From assembly GCA_964293475.1 (NCBI GenBank), contig CAXYYJ010000016.1, positions 1 through 64,000 of the forward strand: a stretch of DNA of 64,000 nucleotides, in the 5' to 3' direction. This DNA comes from UBA12170 sp964293475. Its GTDB lineage: Bacteria; Bacteroidota; Bacteroidia; Bacteroidales; UBA12170. A program made the translations under genes and the position numbers. Below the pieces are notes generated by a model. The model did not search any database, was not told the origin of the DNA, and was given only the letters and a program-made list of their open reading frames with translations. This document shows, piece by piece, positions 17,876 through 27,491 of this stretch. Each line of letters opens with the position of its first letter. Position 1 is the first letter of the stretch.

Positions 17876-19354
17876 ATGAAAAAGATATTAGGAATCATCA
17901 TTTTATTCACGTTTCTCTTTGTGGGATGTGATAAATTTGAAGAATACGAAAAGAATCCCAATAAACCCGGCGAGGTACCTCCTTCGCTCATTCTCACCGG
18001 ATTACTCGACGATATGACCTACCGACCCTGGGACGATGTTCAACGCTGGAATCAGTTTTGGTGCAGCAACTATGCCTATTACGACGATCAGGAATACGAC
18101 TGGACAACCACCGATTTCAATTTCACCGAGCTCAACAACGTGAAACAAATGATTAGCGAAGCCAGCAGACAAGGTTTGGCCGAAAACAACCCCTACTCTG
18201 CCCTGGGCAAGTTCTTTAAAGCCTATTTCTATGTGGATATGACCATGCGTTTGGGCGATGTTCCACTTACAGAAGCTTTGGCCGGACTCGATAATTTCAC
18301 TCCTTCCTACTCCACACAAAAAGAAGTTTTTGAACAGTCACTAACTTGGCTGGATGAAGCTAACAACGATTTGCAGGAACTCATCAACAACAACGACAAC
18401 TCGTTAAGCGGCGATTTTATGCTCAACAACGATCTTTCGCAATGGCAAAAAGTGGTGAATGCCTATAAACTCCGCGTTCTCATTACTTTGAGCGAAAAAA
18501 GCGAGATTGATGCCAAATCAATATTTGCCCAAACCATCGGAAACCCATCCAAATATCCTTTGATGAGCTCTTTGGATGATAATTTGGTTTATACTTTCAA
18601 CAGTGGAAACGAAAAATACCCGTTGAACCCCGATAACTATGGTTTCACTGCTACCCGTAACAATATGTCGGCCACCTACCTCAATAAATTGGTTGAACTC
18701 CGCGACCCCAGAACATTTATTGTGGCAGAGCCTGCTGAGGCACAATTGGCTGCCGGATTAACAGCATCTGATTTCGAAGCCTATGTGGGTGCAAGTTCGG
18801 GCGAGAGTTTGGATGATATGTCGTCGAACATGCTCTTGGGTTTGTATTCGGCCATTAGCAAAGACAAATACTACGGAAGCTACACCGGCGAACCTACCAT
18901 TCAGATTGGTTATATTGAGCAGTGTTTCAATATTGCCGAAGCCATCAACAGGGGCTGGATTGGCGGCGATGCCGAAGCTCAATATGTTAATGGTATTCAG
19001 GCATCTATGACTTTCCACGGTGCTGATACCGATGCTATTTGGGCTGATTATTATGCTCAGGAATCCGTTCATTATAAAGGAAATAACAGCGATGGTCTGG
19101 AGCAAATCATCACTCAGAAATACTTAGGTTTCTTCCAGAATTCAGGTTGGGAAGCTTATTACAATTACCGCAGAACAGGCATTCCTGAGTTCCTTACCGG
19201 ACCTGGAACAGCCAACAGCGGTCGTATTGCTATCCGCTGGCAATATCCCAGCTCAGAAAGAACTACCAACAGTGACAACTATCTGAAAGCACTGCAAAGC
19301 CAGTTTGGTTCGGAGTCGGACGACATCAACACCAAAATGTGGTTATTAAAATAA
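17876..19354 (+). CDS. SusD/RagB-family substrate-binding lipoprotein
   Basis: 492 aa. Lipobox LFVGC at residue 18, then an acidic tail. The helical TPR-like region shows YNPY-like and FKAYFYVDMTMRLGDVPLTEAL segments typical of the SusD-like group with short N-terminus (EKNPNKPGEVPPSLILTGLL). It ends IRWQYPSSERTTNSDNY, characteristic of this group. It would cap the SusC barrel and bind the nutrient at the surface. It is co-transcribed with SusC and followed by a strong terminator at 19416-19446. Confidence 0.92.
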   Translation: MKKILGIIILFTFLFVGCDKFEEYEKNPNKPGEVPPSLILTGLLDDMTYRPWDDVQRWNQFWCSNYAYYDDQEYDWTTTDFNFTELNNVKQMISEASRQGLAENNPYSALGKFFKAYFYVDMTMRLGDVPLTEALAGLDNFTPSYSTQKEVFEQSLTWLDEANNDLQELINNNDNSLSGDFMLNNDLSQWQKVVNAYKLRVLITLSEKSEIDAKSIFAQTIGNPSKYPLMSSLDDNLVYTFNSGNEKYPLNPDNYGFTATRNNMSATYLNKLVELRDPRTFIVAEPAEAQLAAGLTASDFEAYVGASSGESLDDMSSNMLLGLYSAISKDKYYGSYTGEPTIQIGYIEQCFNIAEAINRGWIGGDAEAQYVNGIQASMTFHGADTDAIWADYYAQESVHYKGNNSDGLEQIITQKYLGFFQNSGWEAYYNYRRTGIPEFLTGPGTANSGRIAIRWQYPSSERTTNSDNYLKALQSQFGSESDDINTKMWLLK

Positions 19355-19415
19355 TACTACTCGAAATAGGTGGCTGATACCAGCTTCTATACTATTTCGA
19401 TGAGTTGATAAGGGA

Positions 19416-19446
19416 AAACTGCCAGTGATTTGCTGGCAGTTTTTTT
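19416..19446 (+). terminator. Strong terminator after susD
   Basis: AAACTGCCAG (19416-19425) pairs with CTGGCAGTTT (19433-19442) over a 7-nt loop, with T to 19446. Confidence 0.9.
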
Positions 19447-19449
19447 ATT

Positions 19450-19457
19450 TATTTTTG
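19450..19457 (+). promoter_or_regulatory. -7 promoter box for the FAD oxidoreductase
   Basis: TATTTTTG matches TAnnTTTG. It lies directly after the susD terminator and 23 bases before the ATG at 19481, so this gene has its own transcript. It also rules out the longer frame that begins at 19430. Confidence 0.55.
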
Positions 19458-19480
19458 AAAACCGATGCTATATTCATCCT

Positions 19481-20710
19481 ATGGAAAATATAAAAACCGA
19501 TTTGGTTATTGTGGGGGCGGGCATTTTTGGAGCCTCCATTGCCTACTATTACAAGCGAAATTTCCCACAACAACAAGTCACCGTGATTGACCAAAACGAG
19601 ATTTGCAGTGGGAATACGCCTCTTGCTGCTGCGTTGCTTTCTCGTTTTCGTTCCGACCCAACCACCATTCCCCTGGCGCTGGAAACTTTCAGAGTGATAG
19701 AAGAGCTGGAAGCCATTACCGGAGACCTTGTTCCAATGAAATTAAATGGGGCGTTACATTTGGCCAGCGGCGATAAACAAGCCGCTCTATTAGACAAAAT
19801 GCTTCTTCTGGCATCGTACTTTGGCATCAGCTATGAGCAGGTTTCGTTTTCAGAAGCCGAAAAAATGGTGCCCTGGCTTCGCGCCAACAACACCCAAAAA
19901 CGCATTTTAGTTCATGACGAAGCTTTCACCGAGCCATATGTGCTTTGCCAGTCATTTGCCAAAGCCGCAAAAATTCTGGGGGTAAAATTTCGGAAGAACG
20001 AGAAGTTTGAGCAATTATTAGTGGCCGATGGCAGTGTCACCGGGTTAAAAACAACTGCCGGAACCATTTTTGCCGACCGTGTGATTTTGGCAAGTGGCGT
20101 ATGGGCTCCACAAATTTACGACCAACTCCAAATTGCTTTGCCCATGTCTCCTGTGCGAAGCCAATACTGGATTACGGAGCCCCAACCACAACTTTTTCCA
20201 GCCCAGATGCCCACCGTAATTATTCCGGAAGCCAATTTTTATGGTCGCCCGCAAAGTGGCGGATTGCTTTTTGGGCTCCGCGAATCGCCATCGATGGTGG
20301 CCGATGCCCGCCAACTGCCTTCTGACTTGTACGGCTATCCTTTCTCTCACGATTCTGGCTGGACAGATTTGGAAAATGGTTTTGAGAAACTACTGCCCTT
20401 TTTCCCCAACTTCGAAAATCTGGGCATAAAAAACTATGTAGCCGGATTTTCGGGCTATACCCCCGACAGCAGGCCCATTCTGGGTGCTGTGAATCAGATT
20501 GAAGGATTATTTTTAGCGACAGGTTGTGTGGGAGCAGGCATCACACTATGTGGCGGCATTGGACTTGGCATGGCTCAATTGGCTGCCGAAAAACCAAATC
20601 CCTTCGATTTCTCCACCTTCAATCCCCACCGTTTTGGCGACTTCGATCCTTTTCACCCCGATCATTTGAAACGATGCGGCGAAGCCCGAAGCGGGAAATC
20701 AAGTGGTTGA
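19481..20710 (+). CDS. FAD-dependent amine oxidase-like oxidoreductase (DAO family)
   Basis: 409 aa. The FAD Rossmann motif VGAGIFGASIA is at residues 11-21, followed by VTVIDQNE at the end of the second strand. The C-terminal FAD contact YTPDSRPILGAV...FLATGCVGAGITLC is typical of the D-amino acid/glycine/sarcosine oxidase (DAO) family. DAO enzymes oxidise amines to imines and thus release aldehydes or ketoacids. With phnW and phnX on the same strand, a plausible substrate is an N-substituted 2-aminoethylphosphonate, as reported for FAD oxidases that recur in phnWX clusters; this is inference. The C-terminus ends FDPFHPDHLKRC...GKSSG, and a degenerate copy of this tail lies at 28021-28182 beyond the Jet island. 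Confidence 0.85.
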   Translation: MENIKTDLVIVGAGIFGASIAYYYKRNFPQQQVTVIDQNEICSGNTPLAAALLSRFRSDPTTIPLALETFRVIEELEAITGDLVPMKLNGALHLASGDKQAALLDKMLLLASYFGISYEQVSFSEAEKMVPWLRANNTQKRILVHDEAFTEPYVLCQSFAKAAKILGVKFRKNEKFEQLLVADGSVTGLKTTAGTIFADRVILASGVWAPQIYDQLQIALPMSPVRSQYWITEPQPQLFPAQMPTVIIPEANFYGRPQSGGLLFGLRESPSMVADARQLPSDLYGYPFSHDSGWTDLENGFEKLLPFFPNFENLGIKNYVAGFSGYTPDSRPILGAVNQIEGLFLATGCVGAGITLCGGIGLGMAQLAAEKPNPFDFSTFNPHRFGDFDPFHPDHLKRCGEARSGKSSG

Positions 20711-20726
20711 TCCCGCTTTTATTTTT
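20689..20726 (+). terminator. Terminator overlapping the FAD oxidoreductase stop codon
   Basis: AAGCGGGA (20689-20696), which is coding sequence, pairs with TCCCGCTT (20711-20718) just after the TGA; a T-rich run follows. The left arm is shared with the duplicate tail at 28156-28182 but the right arm is not. Confidence 0.75.
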
Positions 20727-21120
20727 CCCTGATGTTCAATGATTTCCTGCCTTAGGTATTCTGGGGAGTAAAATTCGTAATAATTACTTCCATTAATCAA
20801 TATTTGCCCAATTCGGCTATTAATGTTCAACGGTTCGGGGGTTAAAGAAGTTGCGGTTTAGAAGCAGGAACTGTAAACCTACCACAAAAGTTTGTTGAAA
20901 GCACTACGGCTTATTTAAGTACAAAACCCGCCATTTCTTTTAATCCCTTGTAATCTGTTGGGGCTTCTGTCCGTCCATAGTTGTGTCGTATCAAAGTTGC
21001 ACAAATGTCTGCTCCGACGGATGCGTTGGCTTGTAAGCTCTTGTTATTTTTTCAGCGTTGTCATTGTGGGTTGAGAAAAAATAAAATGTGTTTGCAATTG
21101 CGTTGGCGTTCATTGCAATG
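20727..21120. other. Non-coding left flank of the Jet island
   Basis: About 390 bases without a credible gene. It contains two GTTGGC-type motifs (near 21024 and 21101), a 10-bp palindrome CATTGCAATG at 21111-21120, and weak frames only. It separates convergent genes and probably includes the insertion boundary of the defence operon. Confidence 0.5.
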
Positions 21121-22026
21121 TCAGTTGATTGCATTGTTAAGCAAATCTTCTGGCGTTATTAATATTTTTTGCTCAACGATTATCGCTTTATTTTTTATAA
21201 GAGTTTCCGCAATATCTCTTTCTGTTTTATTCAAGTGAACTAAAAATCTGTCGCTGCTCCATTTGCTTTTGTGGTCTTTCACTTTGCTTTGTTCAATCAT
21301 TAAAGATTCAGGGTTTGTCGGAACGAAAGCATTAAGAGTTGGAAAATATTTCCTCTTGATATCAATGTAAATATTTAAACCTTCAAAGTCCCAGTCGCAT
21401 AAATAAAATATTGGATGCTGCGGTTTGGGAATAAATTCAAATTGCTTTATGTTCTTTCCTCCTGCATACCAATATTCAATGAATTCATGTCTTTGAGTTA
21501 TCAATCTATTTTTATTCTCACAAAGTATAATGAATCGTGTTTTCGTTTTCGGATAAAGTATAGAAATGAATTGCTGGTCTTTAATTTCTTCAGGGAAGAG
21601 TTCAATTTCCAAAATTGTTTTGATTGCCTTTGAAAGATTGCTTTGAACTGTCTTGTGTTTTGAACTTCCAAAATATAAAGTCAAGATGTTCTGAAACGCA
21701 ATTTCTTGTTCAATGATTTTTGATTTGTCAGTTTCAATTTTAATCAATGCTTCAATTTCATCAATAGAGTAGTGATTCTCTAAATAAGTCAAATCATATT
21801 TCATTATAAAAGAACTGCACTTGCTGAAAGCATTTTCAATTTCCTCCGAGAAATTTTCTTCAAACTTTCTTGTGACGCTTAATTGTTTCCCGTTTGACTG
21901 AATTGCTTTTCTTTCTATCAAATGACGAATGTAGTTTTCATCATTATAAGCAATAGGCAAAACTTTTTCGTTTGAAAGTTTCGCCAAATATTGAACTACC
22001 TTATATGGAGTGTCTCTATACAGCAT
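21121..22026 (-). CDS. jetD: JetD-like Toprim nuclease subunit of a Wadjet/Mks-like system
   Basis: 301 aa. A Toprim fold is suggested by Glu170 in FIILCEN, the YAGGKN turn at about 187, and the metal-binding pair Asp211 and Asp213 in YLCDWDFEGLNIY. This is the layout of JetD/MksG, the topoisomerase VI A-like subunit that cuts DNA captured by the SMC complex. Residues 1-150 are helical and would form the arm contacting the SMC. It is shorter than the JetD proteins I know (about 380-400 aa). The start overlaps the JetC stop by 11 bases, so it is the last gene of a tightly coupled four-gene operon. The gene symbol is by analogy. Confidence 0.75.
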   Translation of the reverse strand: MLYRDTPYKVVQYLAKLSNEKVLPIAYNDENYIRHLIERKAIQSNGKQLSVTRKFEENFSEEIENAFSKCSSFIMKYDLTYLENHYSIDEIEALIKIETDKSKIIEQEIAFQNILTLYFGSSKHKTVQSNLSKAIKTILEIELFPEEIKDQQFISILYPKTKTRFIILCENKNRLITQRHEFIEYWYAGGKNIKQFEFIPKPQHPIFYLCDWDFEGLNIYIDIKRKYFPTLNAFVPTNPESLMIEQSKVKDHKSKWSSDRFLVHLNKTERDIAETLIKNKAIIVEQKILITPEDLLNNAIN

Positions 22027-25000
22027 CGGTAACTACATTAGGCAAACGAAATATTTTATCTGAAAAATAATTTTCAATATCAAAGGTTGCATTGAATTTT
22101 GAGAAACAAGCATGTACTCCTTCATTGAGATAAGGTTTTTCAGGATTAGCACTACCAATAAATTCATAGTAAATCTGCTTACCATCTTGAAAGTTCAAAT
22201 CGTTTGCAGAAATAGTCATTGTGAAAATTTGATAGTCAAGTATCTGGGCTAACTCGTAAAGCATTTCAAAGTTTCCTCCTAAACCTGCAACTTCATCCAC
22301 TGGCAAAATTCTGATTCCCTTCTTAATATCTTTGATATTTTTCTTTCCTTCAACAACTGAAAGTTTTGCAATTCCAATCAACGCAAGCAAGCCGTAACCT
22401 GTTCCTCCTGTTGCAGCTTTGTGTGTTCCTGTGCTATCAATAAGTTTTGCTTTTGCATCATAATAATTAAACGGGTCTAAAATCTCCTGTGCTTTCGGAT
22501 CTTTAACTGTTGGGCAATACTGTTTAAAAATTCTCTCCAAAATTGTGTGGGCACTTTCGTTAGTCTTAAAACCAAATGAAGTCAAGAAACTTGCTTCTTG
22601 TGAGTCCTCTTTGAATTTTCTAATCCATTTTAAATCAAAATCGTCAGCAGCTCCAAACTCCAACGAAACGCTGTGATGGTTTGCCAACTTAAATTCTTTG
22701 AAGTGTGTTTGAATCTTCTCCAAATCGCCAAGATGCTTTTCAACTATTTCCTTCAGAGAGTGAATTGTAGAATGAATCTTTCTTGTTTCTTCTTCATTCA
22801 ACACTTGAATTTTTTGATTCAAGTCAGCTAAAATATTTTCAATGTCATTCAACAAAGATTCTTCGGGCTTATCCTTATTTGTGATTAGTTGTTGCGGAAT
22901 AAGTTGATAAAGCAATTCGTTGAAATGATATTCATGCTGTTGCATTACTGGATTATCTCTTAACTCAGTTGGGAAATGCTGAACGATTGCTTCGTATTTA
23001 TTCTTGTAATCTCTTTCTGTCTCCAACTCGGTTCTCTTTGAAGTTGCCAAATCCTCATCAGAAAATTTCTGAATCAATTCGTCTTTGTCATACTGCTTTT
23101 TGAAATGCTTTTTATACTCTAACTCTTTGTTGTCAAATGAAGCTTGCAAAACTGGAATCCATTTCTTAACTGAACCAATTTCGTTTTTAAGTCCCCCACT
23201 TGTACCCGCAAGTTGAAGAAGCAAATTATCCAAAGCCTTTGAATCGTTTGACTCTTTTAGTGCCGCCTTGTATTTCTGAAACAGTTTGTCTTGATTTTCT
23301 TTGAACGGATTTTCAATATCAGATTTCCATTCAATGAATTTTGTGTCAAGGTCAACAAGGTCAATATTTGTAAGTGATTTTATTTTGCCTTCTGATTCTT
23401 CAATTGCCTTTGTAAGAGTAATAACTTTCCCTTCGGCTAATTTTTTTGCGATTAAAAATTCATTCTTCTTGTTTTCGCTGTTTATCTTCATGCCTAATTT
23501 TTCTGCATACTCCTTATTCTTTGTTTCAAAAAGTGTTTTCACTTTTTGCTCTTCCTTTTTCTTTATGTCTGCCTGATAAATCGAAGCGGCTTCTTCAAAT
23601 AATGTTAGAGTAAACTTCAAGAAAGATTCGTCTTGTTTGTATGCTTGATTTGTTTCTCTGTTTTGATATGCCATCAAATGTTCTTCAGAATATTTGAAAG
23701 ATTGGATTAACTCCTTTTGAAGATTTTCAATTTTGTCTAGCTGTGCTTGTAACTCGTTAATTTTCTTTTGATAGTCCTTACCAATATTATTTATCTCATG
23801 TTGAAGTTTATCAGGATTATTGAAAATATAATTTGCTCTTTTAGCAATATAGTAATGAACTCCTGAAAGGTTAAGAACAAAATCTTTCTGTGTTTCTTTT
23901 GACTTACCAAGCGATTCAATGAACTCTTTCGGTTCTGGAATATAAATTTTGGCATCACCAATCTCCTTAGTTGGCGTTTCAGCAAAATGAAACAGAACTG
24001 CCTCTTGCAGTTCGCTTAGCTTTATCTTGCTGTTGACTGCCCAACCTGCAAATGAATCTGGCTCTTGAAGACTTATTATGCTTATCAACTTTTTTATTCC
24101 TTCAATCTGTTTTGTGAGCGTGTTTTTCTTTTCTAGATAAAACTCAGTTGCATCATAAATTGATTTAGAGTATTCCGATTCTTCAAACTCTGTTTTTAGT
24201 TTTTGGGATTTCAAAAAATCATTGAGTTCGGTTAGTTTTTGGCTACTGATATTTATTTCAAGTTGAGTTTCAAAACTTGCTCTTGCATTTGGAACGGAAG
24301 AATAGGTCTTAACCCAGTCTTCCACTTGTTGAATTTTTTCGTATTGAGATTTGAGTTTATTGGTTTCTTCTTCTAAGGCAGGTAAAGCATCGTTCAAACT
24401 TCTGAACTCTTTATCATAATCATCAAAAGAGCTTTTGGCGTTGCTGAATTCGATGCTGTGCATAGTTCTATCAGCTCTCTTTGTTTTTATATCAGATTCG
24501 TGAGTTTGAATTTCTATTTGAATTTTCTTTTCCTTGGCTGCAAGTATTTCAAGTTCGGTTTGGAAATATGACTTGCGGACTTCTCCCAATTTTGCTTTTT
24601 GTTCTTTTACTTTTTGAAAGCTGTTTGCAGTTTCACATTTCAATCTTATTTCAAACGCTTCCTCCTTTAGCTTCTTAAATTCAAGCAACTTCTTCAAGTT
24701 CTCTTTCTTGTCTGTAAATGTAAAATGCTTTTCTGTGTTGCTTTGAAAGTTCCTGTGAGCTTGTTGTATTTCTTCCGATGCCTTATTAAAATTATCTAAT
24801 ACTTTGTTATCGTAATGAAAAAGAAACTTCTTGAATTTTGTTCCCGATGTTTCAATGTCTTCGCCTCTCGAAAGTGATTGCAATGTATTTGCAAACTGCC
24901 TTTGAAGTTTGGTGTCTTCGCTTAAATCAAGGTGAAGAATTTCATTGTCAAAAAGTAGTTTGTGATACTCCTTTTCATTTTGGTAAAACCTTTTCAGAAA

Positions 25001-25507
25001 ATAATTCTTGTTGTCAAGATGGTCTTGCAAATTTTCCAATGTCGGCATTTCCTTTTCAGTAATGAGAAAATCTTTGAAGCGGATAATTTGCTTCAAGGGG
25101 TTAAATGTGAAAGTTTGGTTCTTGTCATACCCCAAATATTTTTCTCCTTGGATAATGAATGGGATAAGTATTTTTCTGCTACTCTTTATCTGAACTCCAA
25201 TTACAATAAACTCATGTTCTGAAACTTCAATATTCATAAACGCATAAGCAAAACTTAAATTGGCGATTGGCATGGTGTTGTATTCTCTAGGAACACCACC
25301 TTTGGTTGGTGTAGCTGATTTATAAAACAATCCTGCTGTCAGAATAAGCTGTGGAAGGTCTGCACCTACCAAAGACTTCCCAGTTGAGCTTTCGCCTGTA
25401 AAGTCAGTTCGTAAAGGATGGATTAAGTAATCAGCATTGTTGTGATTCCTTATCCCAACAGTATGAATTGAATATATTCTCGGATATTTTTTGCCTACTT
25501 CTCTCAT
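22016..25507 (-). CDS. jetC: JetC-like SMC/MukB-type ATPase
   Basis: 1163 aa. Walker A GESSTGKS is at residues 38-45. Long coiled-coil regions rich in Lys, Glu and Leu run through about 230-470 and 590-1000 with a hinge-like region around 480-600. Near the C-terminus come a signature-like segment AATGGTGYGLLALI (about 1031) and Walker B IRILPVDEVAGLGGN (Asp1071, Glu1072). This head-coil-hinge plan is that of MukB-like SMC proteins. In Wadjet systems JetC, with JetA and JetB, extrudes DNA loops and so recognises small circular DNA such as plasmids. The start codon overlaps the JetB stop as TAATG. The sequence seems divergent, so subtype was not assigned. Confidence 0.85.
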   Translation of the reverse strand: MREVGKKYPRIYSIHTVGIRNHNNADYLIHPLRTDFTGESSTGKSLVGADLPQLILTAGLFYKSATPTKGGVPREYNTMPIANLSFAYAFMNIEVSEHEFIVIGVQIKSSRKILIPFIIQGEKYLGYDKNQTFTFNPLKQIIRFKDFLITEKEMPTLENLQDHLDNKNYFLKRFYQNEKEYHKLLFDNEILHLDLSEDTKLQRQFANTLQSLSRGEDIETSGTKFKKFLFHYDNKVLDNFNKASEEIQQAHRNFQSNTEKHFTFTDKKENLKKLLEFKKLKEEAFEIRLKCETANSFQKVKEQKAKLGEVRKSYFQTELEILAAKEKKIQIEIQTHESDIKTKRADRTMHSIEFSNAKSSFDDYDKEFRSLNDALPALEEETNKLKSQYEKIQQVEDWVKTYSSVPNARASFETQLEINISSQKLTELNDFLKSQKLKTEFEESEYSKSIYDATEFYLEKKNTLTKQIEGIKKLISIISLQEPDSFAGWAVNSKIKLSELQEAVLFHFAETPTKEIGDAKIYIPEPKEFIESLGKSKETQKDFVLNLSGVHYYIAKRANYIFNNPDKLQHEINNIGKDYQKKINELQAQLDKIENLQKELIQSFKYSEEHLMAYQNRETNQAYKQDESFLKFTLTLFEEAASIYQADIKKKEEQKVKTLFETKNKEYAEKLGMKINSENKKNEFLIAKKLAEGKVITLTKAIEESEGKIKSLTNIDLVDLDTKFIEWKSDIENPFKENQDKLFQKYKAALKESNDSKALDNLLLQLAGTSGGLKNEIGSVKKWIPVLQASFDNKELEYKKHFKKQYDKDELIQKFSDEDLATSKRTELETERDYKNKYEAIVQHFPTELRDNPVMQQHEYHFNELLYQLIPQQLITNKDKPEESLLNDIENILADLNQKIQVLNEEETRKIHSTIHSLKEIVEKHLGDLEKIQTHFKEFKLANHHSVSLEFGAADDFDLKWIRKFKEDSQEASFLTSFGFKTNESAHTILERIFKQYCPTVKDPKAQEILDPFNYYDAKAKLIDSTGTHKAATGGTGYGLLALIGIAKLSVVEGKKNIKDIKKGIRILPVDEVAGLGGNFEMLYELAQILDYQIFTMTISANDLNFQDGKQIYYEFIGSANPEKPYLNEGVHACFSKFNATFDIENYFSDKIFRLPNVVTDAV

Positions 25508-26148
25508 TAGTTTTGAAAATCATAAGATGTTTTAATGCTGTCAATATTGTAAATCAAATCTCGGTAAATGATTTCTATTCTTTGAAATGCTGGAAGCATT
25601 TCAAACTTTTCATCATCTTCTGGAAAATAAACCCAACCTAACTTAACCAATTGTTTTAAACTAGTGCCAACCCAATTCTCTAATGTTTTCTGAACTGAAA
25701 GCGTATCTTCTTTATCCGTTCCGAAAAATATTTTTTGAATTGGCTGTTTGATTCTGTGATTTGAATTTAGTATTTCAACTAGTTCCGTTTTTGTGAGATT
25801 GAAACTGAATTGCTTTTCTACTTTGTGCAACCAGTAAAGGAAAATTGCAAACAATGAAGCCTCTTGGTCTAATTTCACTTTGTTCAAAATTTTGTTTTGT
25901 GATTCTGTTCCGTCCAAATAGTAATATTTGTTATCAACCGTAGGTTGCTCACTTAATTTTGCTTTGTATAATCTCTCATAAAATGTTTTTAGTGGCTCAA
26001 TGTTGTCCTCAATAAATTCAAAAATCTTTCTCTGTGATTTATGATTTTGAATGTGCATACCTGAACGCAAAAGATTATCTGCTTCTGCAAAGCGTTCAAA
26101 ATTGTATGTACTAAGGTTTAAGAATGTTTCTTGATTCGTATGTTCCAT
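25507..26148 (-). CDS. jetB: JetB/MksE-like accessory subunit
   Basis: 213 aa, largely helical with a C-terminal winged-helix-like pattern (LKQLVKLGWVYFPEDDEKFEMLPAFQRI). By size, position between the JetA- and JetC-like genes and the translational overlaps (31 bases with JetA, TAATG with JetC) it corresponds to JetB/MksE/MukE, the kite-type subunit that binds the SMC heads and the kleisin. No sequence motif alone proves this. No signal peptide or membrane segment. Confidence 0.65.
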   Translation of the reverse strand: MEHTNQETFLNLSTYNFERFAEADNLLRSGMHIQNHKSQRKIFEFIEDNIEPLKTFYERLYKAKLSEQPTVDNKYYYLDGTESQNKILNKVKLDQEASLFAIFLYWLHKVEKQFSFNLTKTELVEILNSNHRIKQPIQKIFFGTDKEDTLSVQKTLENWVGTSLKQLVKLGWVYFPEDDEKFEMLPAFQRIEIIYRDLIYNIDSIKTSYDFQN

Positions 26149-27479
26149 ATTGCATTATTTGGTTGATTTGGAAAGAATGAAAACTCACTAGTGGATTCAA
26201 GTGTGAATTTTTCTTTCCTCAATGTTTTTAAAATATGTTCCGTGCCCTTGATGGCAATTTCAAGGTCTTGTTCTTGATTTAACATTTCGAGATAAAAGTC
26301 AGCGTAATTAAGTTCCTCTTTTTTGTTTAACTGTTCTTTCAAATTGCCAAGCCAATATTCAATTCTCTGTGCTTGATGTTTTCTGAGTCTGCTCTTATTA
26401 ACTGCATCATTGATTTTGTTTTGGTCTCTTTCAGTCGTTTCAACTTTCTGATTTTTTGATTCGCTAAAGTTCTCATAAAAGTCAGGGAATAAAAAATCAG
26501 AAGGCAAATCTTTTACTACTTCAATGTCATTGACAAATTCGGGAAGTGTAATGTCGGGAACAAAAAACAAAATTTGCTCTTTGTCTTTTCGTGTTGTGAT
26601 TTTGCTTGTAGCATTTTCAAGAACTGTAAAAAAGAAAGTTTCGAACTTTCGGTAGAAAGGTTTTTTATCAATGATGTCAAATATATTGCTTGCTATTCCC
26701 TTAATCTTTGAAATTTCTTCTCCTGTCTTATCAAGTTTGTGGCGGTAAATATTTAGCATGTCATTCAGGATTCCTTTCTTTTGTAGAAAGTCAAAGTCGC
26801 TTTTTTTGTTTAAGTCGCAATCTGAAAGTGTATCTGAAATTGAATCTAAGCCATTGAAAGCAAGAGAAAGTTTTTTTCGGTTCTCAATTACAATATCCAT
26901 TTGATTTGTGATGTATTGAGAGAATTCCAAAAGTTCCATTAACTTGCTTCTCTCACTCAAATCGTCTTTCAAGTTCTTTATCTGAAATTCTAAAGCGTTG
27001 GTTTGATTAGAAAGCTCTGATTTTAGTTTGCCTTTAAAGTCCTGTTCAAACCAATGTTCAAAATCTTCAATGTCGCTGCTGTTTTTTCGCAAGGTGAGTA
27101 AAACATCTCCAAGCGTTCTTTCAATCTCCGACGGATTAAGAAGCGGTTCTATCTTCTTAAAAAACAAAACACAAAGTTGGTTTGAGTAATCACTTAATAA
27201 AAAGTGTTGTCTTTCCTCTGCTCGCTCAAGAAAGTTGCTTCGCAACAACCTTTGCAATCTGTCAAAGAATTTTTTGCGTTGCTCTTTTTCGGTTTCATTG
27301 TCCTCTTTGTAATGTTTGCGTATGAGTTCCGCAACTTCGGATTCAGGGAAAACTATTTTGTCGGGATGCTGTTTGTTTTTGATGAATAGAGAAAACAGAA
27401 TCTTTGCATCTTCCTTTTCAGGGAAAAATTGGTTAAAGCTGTCCGCAAATATTTCAAGTATTCTATCAAAATTCTCCAT
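26118..27479 (-). CDS. jetA: JetA/MksF-like kleisin subunit
   Basis: 453 aa from the ATG at 27479. This start is chosen because a perfect -7 box ends five bases upstream; a frame from 27536 would contain that promoter. The protein has an N-terminal winged-helix-like region (about 1-110), a helical coiled-coil middle (LKSELSNQTNALEFQIKNLK...) and a C-terminal region (WNIRIKKHS). This is the architecture expected of MukF/MksF/JetA kleisins, which bridge the SMC heads. It is the first gene of the four-gene minus-strand operon. Confidence 0.65.
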   Translation of the reverse strand: MENFDRILEIFADSFNQFFPEKEDAKILFSLFIKNKQHPDKIVFPESEVAELIRKHYKEDNETEKEQRKKFFDRLQRLLRSNFLERAEERQHFLLSDYSNQLCVLFFKKIEPLLNPSEIERTLGDVLLTLRKNSSDIEDFEHWFEQDFKGKLKSELSNQTNALEFQIKNLKDDLSERSKLMELLEFSQYITNQMDIVIENRKKLSLAFNGLDSISDTLSDCDLNKKSDFDFLQKKGILNDMLNIYRHKLDKTGEEISKIKGIASNIFDIIDKKPFYRKFETFFFTVLENATSKITTRKDKEQILFFVPDITLPEFVNDIEVVKDLPSDFLFPDFYENFSESKNQKVETTERDQNKINDAVNKSRLRKHQAQRIEYWLGNLKEQLNKKEELNYADFYLEMLNQEQDLEIAIKGTEHILKTLRKEKFTLESTSEFSFFPNQPNNAIWNIRIKKHS

Positions 27480-27483
27480 ATCA

Positions 27484-27491
27484 CAAATGTA
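27484..27491 (-). promoter_or_regulatory. -7 promoter box of the Jet operon
   Basis: On the minus strand the bases read TACATTTG, an exact TAnnTTTG match, four bases before the ATG at 27479. It implies a leaderless jetA mRNA. Confidence 0.6.

Noticed and set aside
20684..20710. 27-bp repeat considered as an integrase attachment site
   Set aside because: The similarity to 28156-28182 extends upstream at the protein level with sequence divergence, so it is better explained as paralogous coding sequence; no integrase gene is present.
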